A program made the position numbers and the translations under genes. From positions 372,001-436,000 of the forward strand of contig NZ_CANMXB010000001.1 in NCBI RefSeq assembly GCF_947501785.1: a stretch of DNA of 64,000 nt, written 5' to 3'. This DNA is from an uncultured Litoreibacter sp. (lineage in GTDB: Bacteria; Pseudomonadota; Alphaproteobacteria; Rhodobacterales; Rhodobacteraceae). Positions 1 through 7,488 of the stretch are shown piece by piece. The notes under the pieces were generated by a model. It saw only the letters and a list, made by a program, of their open reading frames with translations. It was not told where the DNA came from and made no database searches. How positions within the stretch are numbered: position 1 is the stretch's first letter; each line of letters starts with the position of its first letter.

Positions 1-375
1 ATCAAGCGCCTCCGCGCCATAGGCGCGTTCGGTGATGGGCAAGCCCAACAGCACCGAATTGGCGAACATGCAGCAAAACCCGATGGCGACGCTGTCCTCC
101 AGCGGGCGTTTGAACAGAATGCGCGCGCCGATCATGCCGAGGAAGAACATCAAGATGGTGGGGCCATAGTAGGAGGACAGCAGCCGCGGCTCGAAATAGG
201 CGCTCAGTTCCAGCCCGGCAATGGCCTTGAACAGCAAGCAAGGGATCGCGAATTGCTGAGTGAATTTCATCAGCCCGTCGACGCCAGAAGTTGGGAAGGC
301 TTTGTATTTGACTGCGAGATACCCTGCGCCGATCACCAGAAAGACCGGCAAGATGATCTCGAGAAGGACACTCAC
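1..375 (-). CDS. AEC-family (auxin efflux carrier-like) transporter, partial
   Basis: Reading the minus strand from a GTG at 375 gives an uninterrupted 125-codon frame that runs off the window. It begins VSVLLEIILPVFLVIGAGYL and continues with hydrophobic segments separated by short polar stretches. This is the character of the first transmembrane helices of AEC-family permeases, which are inner-membrane exporters or uptake carriers for organic anions. The GTG overlaps the TGA of the upstream MBL-fold gene (GTGA), so it is probably the last visible member of that operon and translationally coupled. The substrate cannot be assigned. About two thirds of a typical roughly 310-residue protein lies outside the window, so family assignment rests on the N-terminal third only. 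Confidence 0.8.
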   Translation of the reverse strand, partial: MSVLLEIILPVFLVIGAGYLAVKYKAFPTSGVDGLMKFTQQFAIPCLLFKAIAGLELSAYFEPRLLSSYYGPTILMFFLGMIGARILFKRPLEDSVAIGFCCMFANSVLLGLPITERAYGAEALD

Positions 376-1166
376 GCGGTGGGGACCTCGATGACCATGC
401 CGTCATAGGCTGGGGTGATGTGGTCGGGGGTTTCGGCCTCAACCGTGTCATAGTCCAGATCGATATGCATGTTGGTCAGGATGGCCTGTTTCGGCTCCAG
501 ATCCGCGATCCAGCCGAGCGTGTTTTCCAGATGCGAGTGGCTGGGATGCGGCGTGCGTCTGAGCGCGTCGATGATCAATACATCCAGCCCGTGCATGGCT
601 TTCCTTCCGCTGTCCAGATCAGACACGTCGGGTAAATAGGCCACATCATCTATGCGGAAGCCGAGCGAGCGGATCGTCCCGTGCTGCACCTCGAAGGGCG
701 TGAAGGTGATCGGCCCGCCGGGGCCGGTGATCGTCGTGTCACCTTCAATAGCGTTGAGGTCCAGAATGGGCGGGTAGCCTGACCCGGGCGGCGTTTCAAA
801 CACGTAGCCAAAGCGGGCGAGCAGCGCCTCTGATGTCGGCGCATCTGCCCAGACCTTCACCCGCTCGCGCATGTTGAACACCACCATGCGCAGGTCATCA
901 ATGCCGTGCACATGGTCCGCGTGTGGGTGGGTGTAGATCACGCCATCCAGCCGCCCGACACCCGCGCCAAGCAGCTGTTCGCGCAGGTCGGGCGAGCTGT
1001 CGATCAGCACCGTGGTGGTGCCCTCAGGGCCGTCCTGTTCCACCAGCAACGAACACCGGCGGCGGCGGTTCTTTGGGTTTTCGGGATCGCAATCGCCCCA
1101 ATGGCCGCCGAGGCGGGGCACCCCGCCGGAGGAGCCGCAGCCCAATATGGTGAAGCGGCGGGTCAT
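372..1166 (-). CDS. MBL-fold metallo-hydrolase (PhnP-like)
   Basis: This 264-residue protein has the metallo-beta-lactamase signature HPHADH at about residues 80-85, preceded by the Gly-rich GCGSSGG start and a CDPENPKNRRRRCS segment typical of PhnP-like cyclic phosphodiesterases. Later His and Asp residues (LPDVSDLD, HSHLE, NMHIDLD) complete a probable dinuclear metal site. Proteins of this group hydrolyse phosphodiester or related bonds in the cytoplasm, but the substrate here is unknown and no phosphonate genes are nearby. The ATG overlaps the stop of the TatD gene by 4 bases (ATGA), and its own stop overlaps the AEC transporter start, so it is part of the minus-strand operon. Roseobacters commonly keep this gene directly after TatD. 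Confidence 0.88.
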   Translation of the reverse strand: MTRRFTILGCGSSGGVPRLGGHWGDCDPENPKNRRRRCSLLVEQDGPEGTTTVLIDSSPDLREQLLGAGVGRLDGVIYTHPHADHVHGIDDLRMVVFNMRERVKVWADAPTSEALLARFGYVFETPPGSGYPPILDLNAIEGDTTITGPGGPITFTPFEVQHGTIRSLGFRIDDVAYLPDVSDLDSGRKAMHGLDVLIIDALRRTPHPSHSHLENTLGWIADLEPKQAILTNMHIDLDYDTVEAETPDHITPAYDGMVIEVPTA

Positions 1167-1954
1167 GCCGCTTTGGTGAACAGGCGGTTGAAATTGGCCT
1201 GCGTTTGGGCTGCGAAATCGGCGTAGTTCATGCCAAACACCTCCGCGCCGACTTTCGCGGTGTGGGCCGTGTAGGCAGGCTCGTTGCGCTTGCCGCGATA
1301 GGGCGGGGGCGCGAGGTAGGGGGCGTCGGTTTCGACCAACACGCGGTCCACGGGGGCAGACGCGAAGATGTCGCGCAGTTCTTGGCTTTTGGGGAAGGCG
1401 GAGATGCCGGACATGGACAGATAGAAGCCCAGATCAAGTGCGGCTGTAGCCAGCTCGGCAGACGACGAAAAGCAATGCATGACGCAAGAATATGCGCCCT
1501 TGGCGTGTTCTTCGCTGAGGATCCGCGCCATGTCCTCATCCGCCGCGCGGGCGTGGATGATCAGGGGCAGGCCGGTTTGGCGTGCAGCCTCGATATGCAC
1601 GCGCAGGCTTTCCTGTTGGATGGCCTTGCTGTCGGCTGTGTAGTGGTAGTCCAGACCGCTTTCACCGATGCCCACGAATTTGGGGTGCTCGGCCAACTTC
1701 ACCAGCTCGTCCACCGTGGCCAATGGCTCGTCCGCGGCGCTCATTGGGTGGGTGCCTGCGGCGTAGAACACGCTGTCATAGCTCTCCGCAATGGCGCGCA
1801 CCTGCGGTTCCAGTCGCAGCTTGGTGCAGATGGTGACCATGCGGGTCACGCCTGCCTCATGCGCGCTGGCGACGATGCCGTCGCGATCCTCGTCAAAATC
1901 GGGAAAGTCGAGGTGGCAATGGCTGTCTGTGATCTCTGGAATTTCTGGAGTCAT
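1163..1954 (-). CDS. TatD-family metal-dependent hydrolase
   Basis: The product has 263 residues, full length for TatD-family deoxyribonucleases/hydrolases. All expected metal ligands are visible: HxH at residues 12-14 (SHCHLD), Glu 98 (GESGLDY), His 134 (IIHAR), His 160 (VMHCF) and Asp 210 (ETDAPYL). The family forms a TIM barrel and hydrolyses DNA 3' ends or D-aminoacyl groups in the cytoplasm; the physiological substrate is uncertain. It starts 9 bases after the holB stop and overlaps the next gene by 4 bases. The tmk-holB-(metG)-tatD order is common in bacteria; no metG is present between them here. Confidence 0.93.
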   Translation of the reverse strand: MTPEIPEITDSHCHLDFPDFDEDRDGIVASAHEAGVTRMVTICTKLRLEPQVRAIAESYDSVFYAAGTHPMSAADEPLATVDELVKLAEHPKFVGIGESGLDYHYTADSKAIQQESLRVHIEAARQTGLPLIIHARAADEDMARILSEEHAKGAYSCVMHCFSSSAELATAALDLGFYLSMSGISAFPKSQELRDIFASAPVDRVLVETDAPYLAPPPYRGKRNEPAYTAHTAKVGAEVFGMNYADFAAQTQANFNRLFTKAA

Positions 1955-1963
1955 TCCCGCCTC

Positions 1964-3085
1964 TTACGCTGCGGTTTTGCCCGCCACTTCGTTCATCGTC
2001 AGAACCATATCAAGGATCAGCGAGGAGGGGTCAAGGTTCACCGCCTGACCATGCCGCGCGCGAGCGGAACTGGAGGCGGACAGCGTGGCCCATCGGCGGG
2101 CCGCGTCCTCGTTGGGGGACAAGCGAGCGAGTGTAAGGAGTTCACCCGATGCGGCTTGGTTTTCGACCATGCCGAGGCCTGCGCGGGACAGACGTGAGAG
2201 CGCCACGTCGAAAAGTCGCAGCATCAGGTCTAACCGCCCGTCCACATTGCGTGCAGCGGCCTTTTCGCCCAGCGCAATCGCGCGGGCGCGGTCGAGGCGG
2301 GGGAAAGTGTCGATGACCGACATCAGCTCTTTGTAAAGAGTCAGGCCATCGAGGTTGAGGAGGCGGAGCGCCTCGCCGACGGATCCGCCGGAAAGCTCCG
2401 ACAAGGCGACAGCGTGTTGGTTGGCGTCTGCGCCAGCGGCATTCAGCGCGACAGCCATATCATCGGCGTTCAACTGCTGGCAGCGCAATTCGCGGCAGCG
2501 TGACCGGATGGTGGGCAACAAACGGGACGGCTGGTGAGAGATCAGCAAGAGGATGCAATCGGCAGGCGGCTCTTCGAGCACTTTGAGCAGCGCATTGGCG
2601 GCGGAGACGTTCATCTCGTCCGCCGCGTCCACGATCACCACACGCTTGCCGCCATCTGGGTTGGACATGGAGAAGAAGCCTTTGAGCTTGCGCACCTCGT
2701 CAACGGTGATGACGGATTTCAGTTTCTTGGTTTTCTCGTCCCAACCCCGTCTGAGAAGGAACAACCCGGGTTCCGACAGCGCTGCGATGCGCGATGTGAC
2801 AGGGTGGTCCTCAGAGATATCCAGCGTTTCAGGGGCAGGGGTCGCAAACATGCCGGCATCATCCTTGGGCGTTGCGATCAGAAACTTTGCAAGCCGCCAA
2901 GCCAGCGTGGCCTTGCCCACGCCTTTGGGCCCGGTGATCAGCCATGCGTGATGCAGCCGGTCGCCGTTGAACGCATCAAGAAATGCGGACTCCGCCGGGC
3001 TTTGGCCGATCAGGCGCGCGGTCTCCCGCGGGTGTGGGGCGCCGTCGATCTGGTCAGGTTGGGGGATGTCGTCAATATCGCTCAT
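1964..3085 (-). CDS. holB: DNA polymerase III subunit delta'
   Basis: This 373-residue protein is an AAA+ clamp-loader subunit. A Walker A motif GPKGVGKAT lies at residues 52-60, followed by VIVDAADEMN (Walker B region), a sensor-like segment LLLISHQPSRLLPTIRSRC and a C-terminal helical collar domain. The delta' subunit works with delta and tau/gamma to load the beta sliding clamp at the replication fork. The ATG overlaps the tmk stop by 4 bases (ATGA), giving the classic tmk-holB pair. The SRC motif (arginine finger region) after the sensor is intact, supporting a functional protein. Confidence 0.95.
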   Translation of the reverse strand: MSDIDDIPQPDQIDGAPHPRETARLIGQSPAESAFLDAFNGDRLHHAWLITGPKGVGKATLAWRLAKFLIATPKDDAGMFATPAPETLDISEDHPVTSRIAALSEPGLFLLRRGWDEKTKKLKSVITVDEVRKLKGFFSMSNPDGGKRVVIVDAADEMNVSAANALLKVLEEPPADCILLLISHQPSRLLPTIRSRCRELRCQQLNADDMAVALNAAGADANQHAVALSELSGGSVGEALRLLNLDGLTLYKELMSVIDTFPRLDRARAIALGEKAAARNVDGRLDLMLRLFDVALSRLSRAGLGMVENQAASGELLTLARLSPNEDAARRWATLSASSSARARHGQAVNLDPSSLILDMVLTMNEVAGKTAA

Positions 3086-3693
3086 GCAAGGCGGTCTAGC
3101 ACAACCTTCAGCACGTCTGCACCCACTTCATCCGCGCTGCGCCCGCCGTCGATTACCACGCAGCGGTCGGGGTATTCTTCGGCCAAGGCCAGAAACCCCC
3201 CTCGCAACTTGTGTTGAAAATCCGCGCCGAACTCCTCGAACCGGTCCTCGCCGCTGTCGCGGGCAAGCCCGCGTTCGAGCGCCGTGTCAGGGTCCATGTC
3301 GATGATCAGCGTCAGGTCTGGTTCCGTGCCGATCATCTGCGCGTGAAGACTGTCGACCATCGCGCGATTTTCGCCGCGGGTGGCCCCTTGATAGACGCGG
3401 GTGCTGTCGGCGAAGCGGTCGCACACCACGATCTTGCCGCCTTTCAAGGCGGGCGCAATGCGGCGTTCCAGATGGTCTCGGCGCGCGGCGGTGAAGAGCA
3501 GGATTTCTGTTTCCGCCGACCACCGGTCCGGCTCGCCCTCAACCAGCAAGCGACGGATGTCCTCTGCGCCAGGAGAGCCGCCGGGTTCGCGGGTCAGCAC
3601 TACTGTGTGGCCGTCCGCCTCCAGCTTGCCCGCAAGCAAGCGCGATTGGGTCGATTTGCCCGACCCGTCAATGCCCTCAAACGAAATGAACAC
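3082..3693 (-). CDS. tmk: Thymidylate kinase
   Basis: The product has 203 residues, normal for bacterial TMP kinase, which phosphorylates dTMP to dTDP for DNA synthesis. The P-loop GIDGSGKST occurs at residues 7-15. The LTREPGGSPGAEDIR segment carries the DR(E)PGG-type substrate loop, and DRFADSTRVYQG is the conserved nucleotide-binding motif. Its start codon directly abuts the stop of the upstream D,D-carboxypeptidase gene, and its stop overlaps holB, so it is inside the operon. No irregularities were seen. Confidence 0.95.
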   Translation of the reverse strand: MFISFEGIDGSGKSTQSRLLAGKLEADGHTVVLTREPGGSPGAEDIRRLLVEGEPDRWSAETEILLFTAARRDHLERRIAPALKGGKIVVCDRFADSTRVYQGATRGENRAMVDSLHAQMIGTEPDLTLIIDMDPDTALERGLARDSGEDRFEEFGADFQHKLRGGFLALAEEYPDRCVVIDGGRSADEVGADVLKVVLDRLA

Positions 3694-4863
3694 CTAGAAC
3701 AGCGTGCCGGCTTGGCTTTGCAAACGGCCCGTCAACTGGCGGAACAAAACGGTGGCCGCCGTGCGCACCTTGACCACGAAGCCGCCCGCGGGGACGGTTT
3801 CAGTGGCCACCAAAGGGTGTTCGACATCGGCGAAGCCCGGGACGGTCACGATCAAGGTCGCAATTTCCTGCCCCTTCTCGATGGGCGCGTCCAGAGGTCC
3901 TACATAGTTGATCTTGGCAGAGACGCCGTCGCGGCCCAGTACCGGGATAAGCGCCTTGACGTCTTGTGTGGTGGCCATGTTCACGCTGGCGGCTTCACCC
4001 ATCCAGACCTCAGCCTTGGTGAGCGGCACGCCTTTCTCAAAGAGCTGCTTTTCCACGAACTGGTTGAACGCCCAGTTGGTGATGCGCTCGGCCTCTTGCG
4101 CGCGCTGCTCTTCGGAGTTGAGCCCGGAAAACACAAAGATGATGCGGCGGCCATTTTGAATAGCCGATCCGACGAGGCCGTAGCCTGCTTCCTGCGTGTG
4201 GCCGGTCTTGAGGCCATCCGCGCCGATATTGAGCTTCAGCAGCGGGTTGCGGTTGAACCGGTTGGCAACGGGGCTGTCATCGTACTGAAATTCCCTTTCG
4301 GCGAAGTAGCCATAATATTTCGGGAACTTGGTGACCAACCGCTTCCCCAGGATCGCCAGGTCGCGCATCGACATGCGGTGCCCGGCGGCTGGCCAGCCAT
4401 TGGCATTGGCAAAGGTGGAATTGGTCATCCCCAACTCAATCGCGCGTTGGGTCATCAGGCGCGCAAACCCTGCTTCCGATCCATCGGGTGACAGGCGCTC
4501 CCCCAAAGCGGTCGAGGCATCATTGCCGGACAACACGATCACCCCGCGGATCAGCTGTTCCACGGTTGGGCGGTCCTTGGTTTCCAGAAACATCGTTGAG
4601 CCGCCGTAGGAAGCAGCATGGGTGGAGACGGGCACGGGCTCATCCAAGCTGAGCCGTCCGTCTTCCAACGCCTCAAACACCATGTTCAGCGTCATCAGCT
4701 TGGACATGGACGCAGGCGGCAGGGCCATATCCGCGTTCTTTTCCATCAGGGTCTGGTCGGTGTTGACGTCAAAGACGATGGCCGACTTGGCGGGCGTGTC
4801 GAACGCCCAAGCGGGCAGGGCGGCGACCAGAAGGGCGGCGAGAAACGAGGCAGCGCGGATCAC
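3694..4863 (-). CDS. D-alanyl-D-alanine carboxypeptidase (PBP5/6 type)
   Basis: This 389-residue protein starts with a signal peptide (residues 1-20, cleavage likely after AWA) and contains the three serine-DD-peptidase motifs: SMSK at 52-55, SGN at 112-114 and KTG at 219-221. It trims the terminal D-Ala from peptidoglycan pentapeptides in the periplasm. The C-terminal region (about 280-389) corresponds to the beta-rich PBP5 C-terminal domain and ends in an amphipathic stretch that could anchor it to the membrane. It lies 25 bases after the SPOR lipoprotein gene and immediately before tmk. Two cell-wall genes in one operon suggest coordinated wall remodelling. Confidence 0.93.
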   Translation of the reverse strand: MIRAASFLAALLVAALPAWAFDTPAKSAIVFDVNTDQTLMEKNADMALPPASMSKLMTLNMVFEALEDGRLSLDEPVPVSTHAASYGGSTMFLETKDRPTVEQLIRGVIVLSGNDASTALGERLSPDGSEAGFARLMTQRAIELGMTNSTFANANGWPAAGHRMSMRDLAILGKRLVTKFPKYYGYFAEREFQYDDSPVANRFNRNPLLKLNIGADGLKTGHTQEAGYGLVGSAIQNGRRIIFVFSGLNSEEQRAQEAERITNWAFNQFVEKQLFEKGVPLTKAEVWMGEAASVNMATTQDVKALIPVLGRDGVSAKINYVGPLDAPIEKGQEIATLIVTVPGFADVEHPLVATETVPAGGFVVKVRTAATVLFRQLTGRLQSQAGTLF

Positions 4864-4888
4864 GGGACAAAGTGCTCCTTTTGAGGGT

Positions 4889-5794
4889 TTAGTTGGTCAC
4901 GAAATAGGCGTCGTTGAAGCCCAAGCCTTTTACCTTTTTCAACAATGTTGCCCGCTCCCCGCTGGTGCCGGCTGGCCCCACAAGGACGCGGTAGAATTTC
5001 TTGCCCTGGCTGGTCTGCTCTTTGACGATCGGCAGCACGCCCACTCCTCTGAGCGATGTCGCAGTGTTGTCTGCGTTAGATTTGACCGAGAAGATGCCGA
5101 TCTGAATGAACGGCTTGCTCAGGCTCGATGTCTGCTGCGGCTTGGGCGCGGCAGGTTTCGGAGCGGGCGCCGGTGCGGCGGCGGCAGGCGCTGGGTCGGC
5201 GGCGCGATCAATGGCGGCGGAGGCGGCTTCGACCGGATCCAATGTGCTGGCCTCAATATCTGTGGCAGGGGGAAGCGTTGCGTCGATGGCGTCCCCAGGT
5301 GCCGGCAGCGGCACGTCAGGCTCAACCACGATAGCTTCCTTGCGCAGCGCAACCACGCTGACTTTGACTGGTTGGCCGGCCAGCATGCCGAGTTCACCTG
5401 CAGCGTCCGAGCTCATTTGCAGTTTCGGTCCGGGGTTGTCGCGTTCGCGGCGGAAGAGCGCGCCAATGACGAACTTCCCGTTGGACTCGTTGCGGATGAT
5501 GACCCGCTCCGGATCTTTGATGCCAGGGTAGGCGACCCAGACGCCGCCCAGTGACGGTCTGCCGTCCCAAAGCGCATCTTCGTTTGCAGAAAACACCTCT
5601 GGCGCTTCGACGTCCCGCTCTCCGGCGGTCACGGCGGCCCCTGCATCTGCGCTTGAGGATGCCTCAGCGCTTGGCTTTTTCTTCAGGAAATCAAATTTGG
5701 GGCCTTTGCCCTCTTCGCAGCCTGCGACAATCAGTGCGACACCCAGCATCAACGCCGAGCGTTTTGCATAGAGCAGTTTACCTGCATTTGTCAT
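4889..5794 (-). CDS. SPOR-domain lipoprotein with DPBB/RlpA-like region
   Basis: From the ATG at 5794 (preceded by a GAGAGGGG ribosome site) the product has 301 residues. A lipoprotein signal ends in VAGC with the lipidated Cys at about residue 26. Residues about 80-150 (GGVWVAYPG, GKFVIGALFRRERDNPGP, ELGMLAGQPVKVSVV) resemble the double-psi beta-barrel of RlpA. Next comes a Pro/Ala-rich linker, and then a C-terminal SPOR domain (about 225-301; IQIGIFSVKSNADN to YRVLVGP). SPOR domains bind denuded peptidoglycan at the septum. The catalytic Asp/His pattern of lytic RlpA is not obvious, so it may bind rather than cleave. It is the first gene of the minus operon. An in-frame start 12 codons upstream (5830) is less likely. 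Confidence 0.85.
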   Translation of the reverse strand: MTNAGKLLYAKRSALMLGVALIVAGCEEGKGPKFDFLKKKPSAEASSSADAGAAVTAGERDVEAPEVFSANEDALWDGRPSLGGVWVAYPGIKDPERVIIRNESNGKFVIGALFRRERDNPGPKLQMSSDAAGELGMLAGQPVKVSVVALRKEAIVVEPDVPLPAPGDAIDATLPPATDIEASTLDPVEAASAAIDRAADPAPAAAAPAPAPKPAAPKPQQTSSLSKPFIQIGIFSVKSNADNTATSLRGVGVLPIVKEQTSQGKKFYRVLVGPAGTSGERATLLKKVKGLGFNDAYFVTN

Positions 5795-6028
5795 TTGTTT
5801 CGCCCCTCTCAACGTGCGTTCTCGACGCATCTTGTTCCGCCATTTTTGCGGTTTGCCCGTTCCCGGAAGGCCCTGCGGCCCTTACCCTCGGGGGCACTCT
5901 AGGGAATCGTGGCCGTTTTGCAAAGCCTGCGGCGCGGTTTCGGCAATATTTAGCGCGCTGATAATACGAATGTGACAAGCGCTTTGTGGCTTCCAGAATC
6001 GCGATGCTGCGGTTAGACCGCGCTCGTC

Positions 6029-6118
6029 GGAGGAGTGGCAGAGTGGTTGAATGCACCGGTCTTGAAAACCGACGTAGGTGAAAGTCTACCGTGGGTTCGA
6101 ATCCCACCTCCTCCGCCA
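6029..6118 (+). tRNA. tRNA-Ser (anticodon TGA)
   Basis: A full cloverleaf is visible. The 7-bp acceptor arms are at 6029-6035 and 6108-6114, with a discriminator G and an encoded CCA at 6116-6118. The anticodon loop CTTGAAA (6061-6067) carries the TGA anticodon at 6063-6065, and the T arm GTGGG/TTCGAAT/CCCAC is at 6091-6107. The long variable arm (about 6073-6090, GTAG/CTAC stem) is diagnostic of a class II tRNA such as serine. It decodes UCA (and probably other UCN) codons. The outermost anticodon-stem pair looks like a C-A mismatch (6056/6072), which is minor. Confidence 0.96.
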
Positions 6119-6256
6119 CTTGGCCCCAAAGCGGCCGATGGCACTGCCTTTCCGGACAATTCAAGTGGAGCGATTCATCGGGGTTTCACCGCGCGCCGCA
6201 GCAGGTAAATTGTTGCGAAGATTTTTTGCTGCATAGAGGAAGGTGTGGACAAATCT

Positions 6257-6270
6257 TTTACATGTGTCAA
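6257..6270. promoter_or_regulatory. Operator-like site upstream of the LacI-family regulator
   Basis: TTTACATGTGTCAA matches the perfect palindrome in front of smoE (7459-7472) in its left half (TTTACA) and in most of its right half, with a 2-base centre. LacI-family proteins bind such palindromes, so this is probably the regulator's own operator (autoregulation). It lies about 67 bases before the regulator ATG. Assignment is by motif comparison only. Confidence 0.55.
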
Positions 6271-6337
6271 AGTTTGACGAGGATGTTGCGGGTGCCGACT
6301 GATAGGCGCCGCAGTCGCAAGGAAAGGATGCTGGGTC

Positions 6338-7381
6338 ATGGCAAGCAGCAAACGTAAAGTCGCCACGATGAAGGAGCTGTCCGATACAATAGGCATCTCC
6401 CGACCGACCCTGTCGCGCTATTTCCAGGATCCCGCGCTCGTCCGGCCCGCGACATCGCAAAAAATCCAGCGATTGCTGGAGACGGTTGACTATGTTCCCA
6501 ATTTCTTTGCGACACGGATGAACCGCAAGGCGACGGGGATGATTGGCGTTATCATCCCATATCTAAACGATTTGTTCTTCACCAAGCTGCTGGAAGCGAT
6601 TGAGATCGCGGCGATGGAGGCGGGGTACACCGTCATCACCCAATGTTCCCATTCGGATCCCCGGATTGAGGCGCGGGCAGTGGAAACCTTTATGTCGATG
6701 AGCGTTGATGGCGCGCTTGTAGCGCCCCTTGGGAACCAAAGTGATCAGGCCGCGCACCAGCGATTGCAATCTCAGCTCCCATATGTGCTTGTGGATTCCC
6801 GCCCGGCGACAATGCCGGATGTTGATTTTGTTGGCACCGACCACGCGCAAAGCACTGGATTAATTACGGAATACTTGTGTCGTTTGGGCCGGCCACCTGT
6901 GTTTCTTGCCATGCCACGCGTGAATTTCAACGCTGTGGAGCGTGAGCGTGCCTATGTGAACGCAGTCACCGATCTTGGTTTCGAGCCGGAGGTGATTGGG
7001 ACAGAAGCGCTCGAACCTGAGTGGCATTATGAGGCGCATGGCGAGGCTGTGATCGATCATCACTTTGCGCGAGGCGAGTATTTGGACAGATCGATTCTCT
7101 GTGCAAATGACCGCGTTGCTATTGGCGCATTGCGCGCTGCGGCGCGGCATGGCGTCAAGCCAGGGGGGCAATCAGAGGGTGGTTTGCGCATTGCGGGCCA
7201 TGACGATTACCCGCTTTGCCCATTCACCTACCCAGCCTTGACCACAGTCGCGCAGGACTTTGAAGCCATTGGAAAGAAGTCAGTTTTTCGGTTGCTTCAA
7301 CTGATCTCCAGCAAAGGCGAGCCGCAAAAGCCGGAAGTAACACTGCTTCCTGGCGCGCTCAAATTGCGTGAATCTGCCTGA
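6338..7381 (+). CDS. LacI-family transcriptional regulator of the polyol operon
   Basis: The 347-residue protein begins with a LacI helix-turn-helix (MKELSDTIGISRPTLSRYFQDP, about residues 11-32) and hinge region, followed by a periplasmic-binding-protein-like sensor domain (GMIGVIIPYLNDLFF onward; VDFVGTDHAQS; ILCANDRVAIGALRAAARHG). It most likely represses the downstream sorbitol/mannitol transport and oxidation genes and is released by the polyol or a derivative. It is transcribed in the same direction as the operon. A perfect palindrome typical of LacI-family sites lies at the smoE promoter and a related one before this gene. The inducer is inferred from neighbours only. Confidence 0.9.
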   Translation: MASSKRKVATMKELSDTIGISRPTLSRYFQDPALVRPATSQKIQRLLETVDYVPNFFATRMNRKATGMIGVIIPYLNDLFFTKLLEAIEIAAMEAGYTVITQCSHSDPRIEARAVETFMSMSVDGALVAPLGNQSDQAAHQRLQSQLPYVLVDSRPATMPDVDFVGTDHAQSTGLITEYLCRLGRPPVFLAMPRVNFNAVERERAYVNAVTDLGFEPEVIGTEALEPEWHYEAHGEAVIDHHFARGEYLDRSILCANDRVAIGALRAAARHGVKPGGQSEGGLRIAGHDDYPLCPFTYPALTTVAQDFEAIGKKSVFRLLQLISSKGEPQKPEVTLLPGALKLRESA

Positions 7382-7430
7382 GGTTGCGGTACGCCGCAAT
7401 GTAGCATTTTTTTGGTTGAATCTTTTTTTG

Positions 7431-7459
7431 TTGACGCGGCGACATCTTATTGGCAATCT
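7431..7459 (+). promoter_or_regulatory. Candidate sigma-70 promoter of the smo operon
   Basis: A -35 hexamer TTGACG (7431-7436) is followed after 17 bases by CAATCT (7454-7459) as a plausible -10. The start site would fall in or just after the operator palindrome at 7459-7472, so bound repressor would block initiation. The spacing is ideal but the -10 is weak. Confidence 0.5.
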
Positions 7460-7472
7460 TTACACGTGTAAA
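7459..7472. promoter_or_regulatory. LacI-family operator at smoE
   Basis: TTTACACGTGTAAA is a perfect 14-bp palindrome with the central CG step typical of LacI-family operators. It sits 17 bases before the smoE ATG and overlaps the candidate -10. A related copy precedes the regulator gene at 6257-6270. Confidence 0.72.
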
Positions 7473-7488
7473 AAATGGGAGGACAGTC

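Noticed and set aside
1-451. A 149-codon Arg/Pro-rich minus-strand frame at the left edge.
   Set aside because: It overlaps the GTG-started AEC transporter frame, which has proper hydrophobic helices and operon coupling; the Arg-rich frame is a shadow.
3211-4491. A 426-codon plus-strand frame opposite tmk and the carboxypeptidase gene.
   Set aside because: It crosses two well-supported genes and shows no domain; Ala/Arg/His-rich shadow.
6029-6337. tRNA-Ser as an integration site with an attached genomic island.
   Set aside because: No integrase, no repeated tRNA 3' end downstream, and the following region is an ordinary polyol operon.
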